Shown piece by piece: positions 53,032 through 62,854 of a DNA stretch of 64,000 nucleotides. The position numbers and the translations under genes are program-made. This stretch comes from Saccharomycopsis phalli. Lineage: Eukaryota > Ascomycota > Saccharomycetes > Ascoideales > Saccharomycopsidaceae. The notes under the pieces are model-generated. The model saw only the letters and a program-made list of their open reading frames with translations. It was not told where the DNA came from and did no database searches. How positions within the stretch are numbered: the first letter of the stretch is position 1; every line of letters begins with the position of its first letter. The stretch lies in assembly GCA_020342235.1 (NCBI GenBank), contig CP073213.1:660501-724500 (forward strand). The letters run 5' to 3'.

Positions 53032-55671
53032 ATGAAGTCGCCGTTGGCGAGTATCAAGAACCGGAGGAAGAGCATTGTATCGGAAACCGGACATGCGGGG
53101 ATTCCGAGCCTGTCTCCGTTGGCCAATGCGCCGCAGATTGTGCCTACACGGTCCAGGAGTAAGAAGCTGACGGCGGAGAAGCAGGAATCATCGGAAGACC
53201 TGGATCTGGTTGAGCAGCCAAACGAGATGAATTATAATTCAAACGAGAGAGCGCCGCTGATGTTGGAAATCCCAAGCATTCACAAGAGGCAAAGTGAGAG
53301 CCTCGACAGTTTAGACCAGGACCACCATACAACCTTGGAGGCACCCGAGATGAAGAGCCAAGACCATCAACAAGACCAGCTGAAAAACCAAGATATCCCG
53401 GTGCCAGAGCACTTGGCACATGTAGACAAGAACGAGGAGCGGGGCGGGATCATCACCGGCTTTTTGACTGCAGTCGGGAACCAGATCTCGTCGATTGCAT
53501 CACCGACAAACGAGAAGCGGACCGTGAGCCAGGTCCTGGAGAATGTGCTGCTGGAGCTGCACAAGGAGAAACATCATCGGGGGCAGATTTCCATCAGCGA
53601 TATCCAGTTCAAGGCGGTCAAAAGCGACGACCCGGTGCATCTGATTGGTCACGGAAGTTTGCTGTTGAGCGACTTTGACGGACGCAAGCCAAGAACCGCG
53701 GACATGGTGTCGACGCCGCTGGAAGAGAACTTGCGGCTTTTGCCCGAGGTCAAGGTCACTGGAAGCAGCATTCGGCACGAGAACTTGTCGCCTCTGCTGA
53801 GCCTCCAAGAAGACAAGCGGATCGGGTCGCCGAAGCGGCTGAGCTTCATCCGTCTTGGCAGCATCACCAGCGGCAGTGTGCCGGTTTCTCGGTCGAATTC
53901 CCAAGCGAAAGAGCGGCGGAAACGGCCGGTGGAGGTGCTGTTTGCCTCGGAGAAGAAGCAGCGGGAGTTCCACAGCACGTTCAAGAGTCTTGGCGAGGAC
54001 GAGAAATTGCTTGAGGACTACGTGTGCGCATTGTCCAAGGACATTCTTCTACAGGGCAAGTTGTACGTGTCGCTGGACCATGTGTCGTTCAACTCAAACA
54101 TTCTCGGGTGGGTCACAAACTTCTCGATCCGCCTCGAGGAGATTGTGCAGATCGAGAAGCGATCCACTGCCGGGTTCATTCCCAACGCCATCAGCATCCA
54201 GACTTTGCATCAGCGATACCTCTTCACCAGCTTGATCTCGCGCGATATTGCGTTTGACTTCATCACCACGCTCTGGAACCAAAATGTCCGCGGCCATCCA
54301 GACCCAAGAGACTTTGACGAGTCCTCGGACCAGGACAGAACGTCCTCGGGGTACAACTCGGATAGCGGGTTATCGGATTCGGAGTTGGAGAACGTCAGTG
54401 GCATCGACGACATGACCAGTGGCTCCGACCAGGATGTGCCGGAAGTGCTTGAAAAGAAGGAGCCGGAAAACGTGCCAAAAGACTCGTCGGCTGTCGCCAC
54501 GCTTGGCCCGGCAAAACATCCAGCCACCAAGTCGCCATGGCAAAAGAAGCCCAACGAGACCGAGATCCAGACCACAGTGTTTGATGCGCCGCTTGGCACG
54601 ATATTCTTGTTGTTGTTTGGCGACAACACCGAGTTCTTCAAGAGTCTTCTTGCCAAGCAGAAGAACATTGAAATCTCCGACGTGCCCCAGTTTGATCATG
54701 ACGAGCGCAAGTACCACTACATCAAGCCATTGAACGCGCCACTCGGTCCCAAACAGACCCGCTGCAACGTCACAGAGACAATAGAGAAGCGGGACATTGA
54801 GAACGAGGGAATCGTCCAGGTACTACAATGCACACACTCCCCCGATGTGCCTTCGGGGAACGCATTTTTGGTGTATACCCGCTTCTACTTCACCTGGGCC
54901 GAAAACAACCAGACCCAGATGCAGACCGTCGCCTATATCGAGTGGTCGGGCAAGAGCTGGATCAAGAGTGCCATCGAGGGTGGCACCATCAGCGGACAAA
55001 AGGAGTCGATTGGGATCATGGTGTCAACAATCAACAGCCAGTTGTCGTCCAAATCGCGTCGGGTTTCGGGCGGAAAGCGTTCGAAAAAGTCAAAGACCAA
55101 GAAACCGCAAAAGCCCGAGTCCAAGCCCGACGCCTCTGAAGCCCAGACTGCGTCCCAGGGAAGCTCGTTGCCGTTTTCCTTGGGCGCAGTGCCGTCGTAC
55201 TTGAAGGTGCCGCTTCTCGTGCTTCTCTTGCTCGTTGCCAGCTTCATGCTCGGCTCACGACTCTCGAGCAACCGCAACCCATACACAGGGTTGGACTACA
55301 CTTTGCGGTCGCAGGACCAGATCTACACCATAATACCTCCCTTCCATCAACTTCAAAACAACGCCAACCTTCGTAACCAGCTTCAGGCGGGAATCTGGGA
55401 CTGGGTCGAAGATACCGCAGGGAAAAACCAAGAGTCTGACTCTGGCGAACTCATTGAAAGTGCAGTCGGTAAAATATGGCGCGACAGGTACTACGCGGAC
55501 CAGTTGAGTGACGACCAGAAGGAGTACTTGCGGAACATGATCCGTGACAAAAAGTTGCACCAGCTTAGCAAGAGATGTACCAAGACCGAGTTGGAGGAGT
55601 TGGTGCGTTTAAGCCAACAACGCTTGGACCGCTTGAAGGAGAAGATCCTGGAAATTGACGTAAATGAATAA
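53032..55671 (+). CDS. LAM/Ltc-family sterol transfer protein (GRAM + VASt + membrane anchor)
   Basis: ER-anchored lipid transfer protein at membrane contact sites. It has 879 residues from ATG 53032 (a GTG 66 bp upstream is not used). The first 300 residues are disordered. A GRAM/PH-like domain lies at about 310-420 (REFHSTFKSLGEDEKLLEDY, GKLYVSLDHVSFNSNILGW), a Ser/Asp/Glu linker at 425-520, a single VASt sterol-binding domain at about 525-680 (YHYIKPLNAPLGPKQTRC, FLVYTRFYFTWAENN), a basic stretch, and one membrane span near 735-755 (VPLLVLLLLVASFMLG). One VASt domain makes it closest to LAM5/LAM6 (Ltc1) rather than two-domain Ysp2. The C-terminal 100 residues are helical. Confidence 0.88.
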   Translation: MKSPLASIKNRRKSIVSETGHAGIPSLSPLANAPQIVPTRSRSKKLTAEKQESSEDLDLVEQPNEMNYNSNERAPLMLEIPSIHKRQSESLDSLDQDHHTTLEAPEMKSQDHQQDQLKNQDIPVPEHLAHVDKNEERGGIITGFLTAVGNQISSIASPTNEKRTVSQVLENVLLELHKEKHHRGQISISDIQFKAVKSDDPVHLIGHGSLLLSDFDGRKPRTADMVSTPLEENLRLLPEVKVTGSSIRHENLSPLLSLQEDKRIGSPKRLSFIRLGSITSGSVPVSRSNSQAKERRKRPVEVLFASEKKQREFHSTFKSLGEDEKLLEDYVCALSKDILLQGKLYVSLDHVSFNSNILGWVTNFSIRLEEIVQIEKRSTAGFIPNAISIQTLHQRYLFTSLISRDIAFDFITTLWNQNVRGHPDPRDFDESSDQDRTSSGYNSDSGLSDSELENVSGIDDMTSGSDQDVPEVLEKKEPENVPKDSSAVATLGPAKHPATKSPWQKKPNETEIQTTVFDAPLGTIFLLLFGDNTEFFKSLLAKQKNIEISDVPQFDHDERKYHYIKPLNAPLGPKQTRCNVTETIEKRDIENEGIVQVLQCTHSPDVPSGNAFLVYTRFYFTWAENNQTQMQTVAYIEWSGKSWIKSAIEGGTISGQKESIGIMVSTINSQLSSKSRRVSGGKRSKKSKTKKPQKPESKPDASEAQTASQGSSLPFSLGAVPSYLKVPLLVLLLLVASFMLGSRLSSNRNPYTGLDYTLRSQDQIYTIIPPFHQLQNNANLRNQLQAGIWDWVEDTAGKNQESDSGELIESAVGKIWRDRYYADQLSDDQKEYLRNMIRDKKLHQLSKRCTKTELEELVRLSQQRLDRLKEKILEIDVNE

Positions 55672-55867
55672 TTAGACATGTATGCATATCTACCTTTGTA
55701 GAGTGTGGTGCTATCCTTAATACAATTGAGGTATTGTTTCCGTCACAAGTAATGGAGTAGTCCAGCAATGATGAGTAAAATCAATGTGTAGAGGTACTGC
55801 TGTAATGAGGCGGAACTACCGACTATTAGACTCTATTCATATATAGACACTATCACGATTCATTCAC

Positions 55868-55950
55868 ATTTAATTATCCACCTCTATTATCCACCTCTAT
55901 TATCCACCTCTATTATCCACCTCTATTATCCACCTCTATTATCCCCATCT
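55868..55950 (+). repeat. 13-bp minisatellite TATTATCCACCTC
   Basis: Six near-perfect tandem copies. Confidence 0.92.
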
Positions 55951-57449
55951 AATTCATCTTTCTGTTACACTCTGGCAATCTATAAATTGCCAATTTCTCT
56001 ACACATTTCAGCCTTCACCTCCAACTACTGAAATCTACACCTCTCAGTAGAAGCACAGCCTTGAATCAAAGCAAAGTCTATAGATTATCACAAACCCATA
56101 GTCCCAAGTCCAGCCTACAAGTGCGAAATTATTACCATTTACACATCGTAAATCATACCAAGAAGCTCTGGTGCCATGTAAAACATACAAACGCATTGAT
56201 ACATTAATTCACACTAGACTCACGGCTATTTCTACACTTCCTAAGCCCGAAGCCAATCATGTCCCACTTGCCGCTAAAAAGAAACTTGCAAATTAACCAG
56301 ATTTTAAATGTAATGCCGGATAACCAAATTTTTCTTCTTCACATCATGCGAAGAGGCTTACTGAATTAACCTAAACCATGTGCGAGTTTAATCTACAGAG
56401 TACACAGGCCTAGTCAAAAAAGGTTTGCTGCCACAACAGCCTGCCTTGTGATTATGCTAGGAACAGGTCTTTTACCTTGTCATGTGTCTTTACCGATATT
56501 GGTATACCGGGTACAAGTACTAGGTGAATAGCACTATTTTTTAATGGGAGCAGTGTACAAACCTTGAGCATTTTATTAGCGTATCCAATCGTATTATCAC
56601 CAAATATATCTACATGTACTACAGCCAAATATGTTGTAGCTCGCAACTATGTAATTGGCCGACAAATAATAATCATTGGAGGCGCACCGTTGCCTATTCT
56701 GAAATGTGTTTATAGTACTCTGGGTATTCAAAGTAGGATGCTGGCTCTGTTGTAACACACACTACCTTCAAACCACCTCAAAGCTACATAAAGAGAACCC
56801 TAAAACTGTTTCCGTGAATATCACAGACAAGTCTTAGGTGTACATGATTTTTAAGTTATTAATTAGTGTTATTGTCTGCCCAGAACTTAAATGGACAGTG
56901 AATACACAGCTAAAATTGAATTGCACTCAAGACATGAAAAAAGTACATACAAATGTGGCAGGCTATTTGTGTTGATTAGTATTCGTCCCAGAATGGCCAG
57001 AAACGAAAAAACTTACGTGTGACGAAATGATTTACTTTGCTTTGCAAATTAGCGGAAGCCATTGAGATGCATTGAGCAACTAACAACGACGGTAGAAAGG
57101 TTGAACCAAGGCCAGATGTTGACAAGCAGGGTAACGAAATGTTCTGATGGGTAAATATTGCCAATGTTGCTAGGCAGGTATTATTATTCGCTTGCGCCAA
57201 TCGGCATATCACGTGACATACGCTGATAAGGTTGAGGGATGATTGAATGATTATATTTCGTATCTTTAGATTATAATACTTGCCTATGGTGGCGTGTTTA
57301 CCATGAGACTATTTGAATACTCCAAGATTTTTAACGTAGTTGAAAAGATGGTGTGAGATGAATCGGGTGAAACTCAAACAGGGGACTTGGAAAGAGTTGA
57401 ATGTAGTTTGACGGATCGTCATTAATAGACTGTGACCTAGCCAAACCGC

Positions 57450-57522
57450 ACCTGAATATGAATGCAAACTATACATAATGGTGGAGCGAATATAAATGCA
57501 AACTATACATAATGGTGTACCG
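57450..57522 (+). repeat. 34-bp direct repeat behind STT3
   Basis: Two copies containing ATGCAAACTATACATAATGG. Confidence 0.8.
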
Positions 57523-57631
57523 TTGCATTTCGCCCGTAACAGCATGTCTTTAAACATACATAACCCAAAACAATCGTGCCCCAGACAGTCTTGCCCCAGA
57601 CACTATGCTACGTCAGTCAAGCAATATATTA

Positions 57632-59776
57632 CTATACTCTCAAATCAAGCGCCGGCCGTTTCACCACACGCTTCTTCTTGGCCTTGGTGGACTCAAAGGC
57701 CGTGGCGTCATTCAAGTCTCTGCCAAAGTTGTCCAAGTCCTTAACCTTGTAAATCCGCACGATCCAGTTCTCACTGGTGAAAGCCTCCTCAATGACGTTC
57801 AATTTAGGCGACAGCTTGGCAGTGAGCCGCTGGTTACGGACTCTGTCTGTGGCGTCGCTGTTGAACAACTCGACAAAGTTGTAGTAGCTCATCTTGTACA
57901 TCAATGAGTTCTTCATGGTGTCAGTCGCCAAGTCGTCGATACGGTACTCGCCACGCGACGTGAAGTAGTCCTTTTCCTTGACCTGGTCTGGCCAGATTCC
58001 CTCGGCAATACGCACCATCCACAAGTACTTGTTGATGTCGTCACCCGAGTAGCCGAGCAAGCCTCCGAAGATGATCAACACGTAATCAACGTCATGCTTC
58101 TTCAAGATCTCGTACGAGACGTCCTCAGGCGAGCACATGGCCTTGCCGACGGTGGCAATATGAGTGTTATTCCATGTGTTGTTGTCGACCAAGGTGGTTC
58201 TGTCGGCCATTCCTCCGATTTGGTACCCATAGTCCCACCATGCCATGACCTTGGCGTCCTCAGGGGTGTTCATACGAAGCCAGTAGTATGCCTCTCTGTA
58301 GTCATCAATCAAGTGCTGGCTGCCGTCTGGGTTTTTGGACGCAAGCACCACCGAAGGTGACGAGTATGCGTTGCTGGTGACCCAGGTGCAGTGGAAGACA
58401 AAGAAGTACAAGTAAAAGGCAAAGCTGCCGACAACCGACAACTTGGAAAACACCCGAAGGGCTCCTGGCTTGTCGCTGGTGACATCTCTAATGTCCATGT
58501 ACACGTCAAACAACTTGGAGAGGGCAATGGCCGAGGAAACGCAAATGATTGGCGTGAGGGTCAACATCAATCGGACCATGACTCCAGCAAAATACGAGCA
58601 GAGCACGGCGTAAACAATGACAAACACATGCTCGTCGCGCAAGTCCTGGAAGAGAAGATACACACCCACTGGGAAGAGCCAAATGAGGAACTGATTGTCA
58701 AAGAAAAACGCCGGCCAAGCAGTCGGCTGGTGCTCAGAGACAGAGGCAATGATTGGAATGTGGATCTTGGCATAGTTTGTGTCCCACAACGAGTAGAACC
58801 GGCCGGTCCATGGAGCAATGTACCCTGCATAGGTAAGCCCCACCAAGGCAACAAGCCCACCACCAAAGATGAGCACGGCTGCAAACACCAAAAACGTCTT
58901 GAATTGCTTGGTAGGCACCTGGGCACGCACATAATTGCCGGCCGACACGATCTGGAGAAGCCCAAACACCCCCAAGGCCGCCATGTGGTCGTTGGAGCGG
59001 ATCGGCAAGAACCCGACAAACGGAATCTGCATCGACGCAACGGTTCCAAACGCGTACCAGGTGGTGTACGCCGTATACAACTTGTGGCTGTAGCGGCCCA
59101 TCAAGAGAAGCACAAACACATGCAACGGAATCAAGTTGGTGATGAACACGTACCCTCCCCATGCAGACACCATGTAGAAATACGACACTGCCGACACACT
59201 GGCATAGAACACTGAGCCGGTCTTTTGCGCCTTGATCCAGAAGTAGAACGTCGCCATCAACAACGTAATGGCAATGGCCTCGTTATCATAACTTCCAGCC
59301 ACAGACCGACTAATGTACCCGGGTACAATTCCTATAAACGCACCCGCAAGCAACCCAGCAGCAGAGTCCTTCATCTCCCGGGTCAAGAGATAGGTGAAGT
59401 ACGCAGTCAAGCCACTAAATGCCGGCGCCAACAACACACAAATGTTCCGGATGTCCACCGGCAACAAGAGCGCTCTCAATCCGTGCCATATCACTCCTGA
59501 CGTCACCATTAATCCAGGATACAACGTACCACCAGTAACCCGTCCAAGAGGGTACCAGGTGCGGTCGTCAAACCAATTGAGAAATTCATAGAACGAGTTA
59601 TTCACAAGAAACTTTGTTGCTCTGAAGTTGAACCACGGGTCAAACTCGTGAATAATCGACTCAAACCGAATCACAGAAAACAACCGCGACGAGATCCCCG
59701 CCGCGGATATGCTGATAAAGATCACAATCTTTAACAAGAACCGGATATTCTCCAACGACGATTTGCTCACTGCCAT
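57632..59776 (-). CDS. STT3: Stt3, catalytic subunit of oligosaccharyltransferase
   Basis: Transfers the lipid-linked glycan to Asn in the ER lumen. It has 714 residues from ATG 59776 (upstream TTG ignored), the usual family length (718 in S. cerevisiae). The first luminal loop has the metal-binding FDPWFNFR near 50. About 12 membrane spans follow. The acceptor-sequon motif WWDYGYQ is near 515 and the conserved NNTWNNTHI near 535, itself a glycosylation sequon cluster. It shares a divergent or close promoter region with SRP40 only through the tail-to-head arrangement: SRP40's stop is 101 bp upstream of this ATG on the same strand. GTCACGTGAC lies in that gap. Confidence 0.97.
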   Translation of the reverse strand: MAVSKSSLENIRFLLKIVIFISISAAGISSRLFSVIRFESIIHEFDPWFNFRATKFLVNNSFYEFLNWFDDRTWYPLGRVTGGTLYPGLMVTSGVIWHGLRALLLPVDIRNICVLLAPAFSGLTAYFTYLLTREMKDSAAGLLAGAFIGIVPGYISRSVAGSYDNEAIAITLLMATFYFWIKAQKTGSVFYASVSAVSYFYMVSAWGGYVFITNLIPLHVFVLLLMGRYSHKLYTAYTTWYAFGTVASMQIPFVGFLPIRSNDHMAALGVFGLLQIVSAGNYVRAQVPTKQFKTFLVFAAVLIFGGGLVALVGLTYAGYIAPWTGRFYSLWDTNYAKIHIPIIASVSEHQPTAWPAFFFDNQFLIWLFPVGVYLLFQDLRDEHVFVIVYAVLCSYFAGVMVRLMLTLTPIICVSSAIALSKLFDVYMDIRDVTSDKPGALRVFSKLSVVGSFAFYLYFFVFHCTWVTSNAYSSPSVVLASKNPDGSQHLIDDYREAYYWLRMNTPEDAKVMAWWDYGYQIGGMADRTTLVDNNTWNNTHIATVGKAMCSPEDVSYEILKKHDVDYVLIIFGGLLGYSGDDINKYLWMVRIAEGIWPDQVKEKDYFTSRGEYRIDDLATDTMKNSLMYKMSYYNFVELFNSDATDRVRNQRLTAKLSPKLNVIEEAFTSENWIVRIYKVKDLDNFGRDLNDATAFESTKAKKKRVVKRPALDLRV

Positions 59777-59832
59777 TGAGTGTATTTTTTCTCTTCCATC
59801 CAAGAAGACAAGTGTGTGAAAACTACGTTCGC

Positions 59833-59842
59833 GTCACGTGAC
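59833..59842. promoter_or_regulatory. GTCACGTGAC palindrome upstream of STT3
   Basis: Perfect 10-bp palindrome 57 bp before the STT3 ATG, identical to the one between SRP72 and ATG15. Confidence 0.5.
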
Positions 59843-59877
59843 GTGCCTACAGGATGCGCGCGTGGAAATTTCGTCTA

Positions 59878-61032
59878 TTAATCTGCAAACTTGTAACTCC
59901 CACTGCTGAGGTTGATCGACCCTCCTCTATAGCTACCTCGTTTCATCTTATTCTTATTCTTGGTAAAGTCCTTGCCCCGGACCCTCCCCAACTTCTCATT
60001 CGCCATCTCGCCCCACGTACCAGCTGCTCCTTTGTAGGTGTTGTCGCGTAACGCTCCATGCTCAAACGAAACTTTGGATCGATCTATTCTTGAAAAGTGC
60101 TTTCGCTGCCCTGGAAGCAATTCAGGTGACCCTGAGTCGGATGGCAACGATGGGGTGGTTGACTCGTCGCTCTCCACGGTCTTTTGCTTCTTGTTCGGCG
60201 TCTCTTTGTTTAATGACCGTTTTTTGGACTTTGAGTTGGAGTTGGAGTCGGAGTCGGAGTCGGAACTGGAGTCGGAATCTGAGCTGGATGAATCTGAGCT
60301 GGATGAATCTGAGCTGGATGAATCTGAGCTGGAATCTGAGCTGGAACTAGAGTTGGAATCTGAGCTTGAGTCTGAATCTGAGTCTGAATCTGAGCTAGAG
60401 GAACCATCACTTGAATCGCTACTGGATGCGCTCAGAGAACTCTTTTCGTTTTTTTCCTCTTTAGTTCTTTTTTCAGATTCCTTTGGCTTTTTTGATTTTT
60501 CAGATTCATTTTCAGATTCACTATCAGAATCGCTATCAGAATCAGAGCTAGAGTCGGAATCAGAGCTAGAGTCGGAATCAGAGCTAGAGTCGGAATCAGA
60601 GCTAGAGTCGGAATCAGAGCTAGAGTCGGAATCAGAACTAGAGTCGGAATCAGAACTAGAATCAGAATCAGAACTAGAGTCGGAATCAGAACTAGAGTCG
60701 GAATCAGAACTAGAATCAGAATCAGAACTAGAATCAGAATCAGAATCAGAATCAGAGCTGGAATCAGAACTAGAGTCCGAGTCTGACTCTTCTTTACCCT
60801 TTTTACCCTTTTTAGAACTCTCTTTAGCCGCCTTGGCACTACTAGAAGCCTTACTCTTGTCTTTCTTTTCACGTGAATCCTTTGCCTTTTTAGACTTGTC
60901 CTTCGGCTTATTTTCTTCCTGCTTTTTCAACTCGGCCAATTCATTCTCGGCCTGCTTCACCTGTTGCTTTAATTTTTTGAGCTCCCGCTCCTTGTCAGAT
61001 ATCGTAACGCCCACCATGGTAGAGATGCCCAT
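59878..61032 (-). CDS. SRP40: Srp40/Nopp140-like nucleolar phosphoprotein
   Basis: Nucleolar chaperone for snoRNPs, heavily phosphorylated by CK2 in the family. It has 384 residues from ATG 61032 (Met6 at 61017 is an alternative). An N-terminal coiled stretch (ERELKKLKQQVKQAENELAE) and a Lys-rich part precede two Ser/Asp tracts (SDSDSSSDSD type, about 85-175 and 205-270) divided by a Lys/Glu spacer. The diagnostic SRP40 C-terminal domain is intact: HFSRIDRSKVSFEHGALRDN, GAAGTWGEMANEKLG and GKDFTKNKNKMKRGSYRGG. S. cerevisiae Srp40 has 406 residues. Confidence 0.94.
   Translation of the reverse strand: MGISTMVGVTISDKERELKKLKQQVKQAENELAELKKQEENKPKDKSKKAKDSREKKDKSKASSSAKAAKESSKKGKKGKEESDSDSSSDSSSDSDSDSDSSSDSDSSSDSDSSSDSDSSSDSDSSSDSDSSSDSDSSSDSDSSSDSDSSSDSDSSSDSDSSSDSDSDSDSESENESEKSKKPKESEKRTKEEKNEKSSLSASSSDSSDGSSSSDSDSDSDSSSDSNSSSSSDSSSDSSSSDSSSSDSSSSDSDSSSDSDSDSNSNSKSKKRSLNKETPNKKQKTVESDESTTPSLPSDSGSPELLPGQRKHFSRIDRSKVSFEHGALRDNTYKGAAGTWGEMANEKLGRVRGKDFTKNKNKMKRGSYRGGSINLSSGSYKFAD
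60240..60790 (-). repeat. In-frame Ser/Asp hexamer-based repeats in SRP40
   Basis: Units such as GAATCAGAGCTAGAGTCG (plus strand) encode SDSSSD-type repeats on the minus strand. Confidence 0.9.
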
Positions 61033-61893
61033 GAAAAAAATTTACAACCCATCATCTACAAGCCACACGACAAAGTCATGCGCCACACGCAAGCCACACA
61101 GGGCCGCACAAGCCACACCGTCCGCACAGGGTGTGGGCGCTTACGTCATGTGGCTGTGAAATACGATGTTTACCTTTCTAGACGAGAATAAAAAACGGCC
61201 AAGACAAGCGTAGCAAAGGTTATGCGTTAGTTGATGGTCAATGTACACGTACTAGAGTAGGTTAAAACCAGAATATACATTGTCTTTTATGAACCGCACA
61301 GAGCTCAAACTTAAATTAACTGTAGCCTGAGACATTTCGGTGCACGATCCAGACAATGGCCGGGTAGGAATGCAAGTATGGAGGCGAGCTTTAGGTTGAT
61401 CAATCATGTGTGGGGACAGGAAACGGATAGAAATTATTATTTGGAAGACGGATGCAGTGGCATGTGTATTGTAAGATGTTAAGGATCCCTATGCGGAAAG
61501 TTTAAGTAGGTCATACAGAGCAATTCACGGTGTGATGACAGACAGCAGCAGGATGAAACTGAAGGAGGTGAAGGAGGAAAAAGCATGAGATATTCAGGTG
61601 AGTAAGCAGGAATGATGAGAAGATGAGAAAAAAAAAAATAGGAGGACTGGAAATAAATAAACCAAGGGAGGAAATAAATAAAGCAAGGGAGGAAATAAAT
61701 AAAGCAAGGGAGAGGAATAAAGAGACGGGAAAGAGGAACAAACAACATCAAGAGATAAAAATAAACTGCCGAAAAGAGGCGAAAGTAAAGAGTCGAAAAC
61801 GGAAAGATATTATGGGAATATCTGACGTACGAAAATCTTACATAATACAGGCTAGTGTTAACCTTACATGAGTATCGTAACATCGTTAATAAT
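61033..61893. other. Spacer SRP40 / cyclin gene
   Basis: No gene. It includes an ACACAAGCCACA-type purine/pyrimidine stretch near the SRP40 start (61055-61130), AT-rich sequence, and a 21-bp array 170 bp from the cyclin stop. Confidence 0.6.
61635..61725 (+). repeat. 21-bp minisatellite behind the cyclin gene
   Basis: Three to four copies of GGAAATAAATAAAGCAAGGG (A). Confidence 0.9.
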
Positions 61894-62643
61894 TCAATAA
61901 TATAAAGCCATATTGTTAGAAGTATAGTGGAATTCCGGAGTCGGATATGCAGTATTAATATTTTGGTAATTAGGATTGGCAGGAACTGAAGATTGGGACT
62001 CGTAGCAGCAGTCTAGTGGGGGAGTATGAAGAGGCATCACCACTGGATTTACCGGCTGGTAGATGTAGTCCTGGTGCTGGAGCTTGTATTGTATGACGGA
62101 ATGAAGCTGCGGCACGGATAATCGTTTTGAATTGTAGCGCGTGCTTCTTCTAGTGGACTTGACTGGGGTGGTCACTGGTGTATGCGCCTTGCGCAGTAGG
62201 TCCATTTGCTTTGCCAAGTACCAGTTCCACTGGTCGTATTCGCGTAAGTTGAAGCTCAATTTGAAGATATCAAACTTGAGTTCCTGGAGGATCTGTACCT
62301 CCAATGTGTTGAGTTTCTTTAAAGGGAACTTGGAGACGTTTGCCCACGTTTTAGAAGTGAAACTGCTGTCTTCATATGTCTTGTTTGCTAGCATGAGACA
62401 GACAATCACTTCTATTAGAAGGTTGTCGCGGTTGTGTTTGTAGTATCTTCTGATCTTGTCGTGACTCCTCTGGACACAGCTAAAGTAGTACAATCCGTTT
62501 GCAAGTACCACATATGACAAGTTTGTTTGGTAGAGGATGCCCTTTATTCGGGTGGCGAGTTTCTTGAGCTCAGCTGCGGCGACAGGCTGATAGTATTGCA
62601 GCATGGCAAACTGAGCAATGAACAGGCTATCTATGTATGTCAT
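61894..62643 (-). CDS. Pho85-type cyclin (PCL/CLG1-like)
   Basis: Likely activating cyclin of the Pho85 kinase. It has 249 residues from the first ATG at 62643 (MTYIDSLFIAQFAM). The cyclin box covers about residues 20-150, with VVLANGLYYFSCVQRSH, EVIVCLMLANKTYEDSSFTS, KTWANVSKFPLKKLNTLE and LQELKFDIFKLSFNLREY, the signature of the Pho80/Pcl family; the DSSFTSKTWANV stretch is closest to Clg1. The C-terminus is Pro/Tyr/Gln-rich. A candidate intron (GTAAGG...TCTAAC...AAG, about 46 nt) lies just upstream in what would be the leader. MRM2 ends 211 bp upstream on the same strand. Confidence 0.78.
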   Translation of the reverse strand: MTYIDSLFIAQFAMLQYYQPVAAAELKKLATRIKGILYQTNLSYVVLANGLYYFSCVQRSHDKIRRYYKHNRDNLLIEVIVCLMLANKTYEDSSFTSKTWANVSKFPLKKLNTLEVQILQELKFDIFKLSFNLREYDQWNWYLAKQMDLLRKAHTPVTTPVKSTRRSTRYNSKRLSVPQLHSVIQYKLQHQDYIYQPVNPVVMPLHTPPLDCCYESQSSVPANPNYQNINTAYPTPEFHYTSNNMALYY

Positions 62644-62854
62644 GTCGTGGGTGATTTCCTGGGTTGCCAATCCATTATATATCTCTAGTATAAGAAATAT
62701 GTTGCACAATGCTTATATCCAAAGGTTAGACCTTCGCCGATCATTGCAGCGCCTTACCTGCGTCTACATACCGCCTTTGAAAATTTCACTTAAAACATTA
62801 CTTTTTGTCAATTACTACAAGAGGCACATTATACCACCCTCGTATTGAACAAGC

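Larger units (their letters stand above)
55672..57631. other. 2.0-kb convergent spacer LAM / STT3
   Basis: No convincing gene. It starts with a 13-bp minisatellite, continues as AT-rich unique sequence (56000-57430) without motifs I can name apart from CACGTG at 57210-57215, and ends with a 34-bp direct repeat near STT3. Confidence 0.6.
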
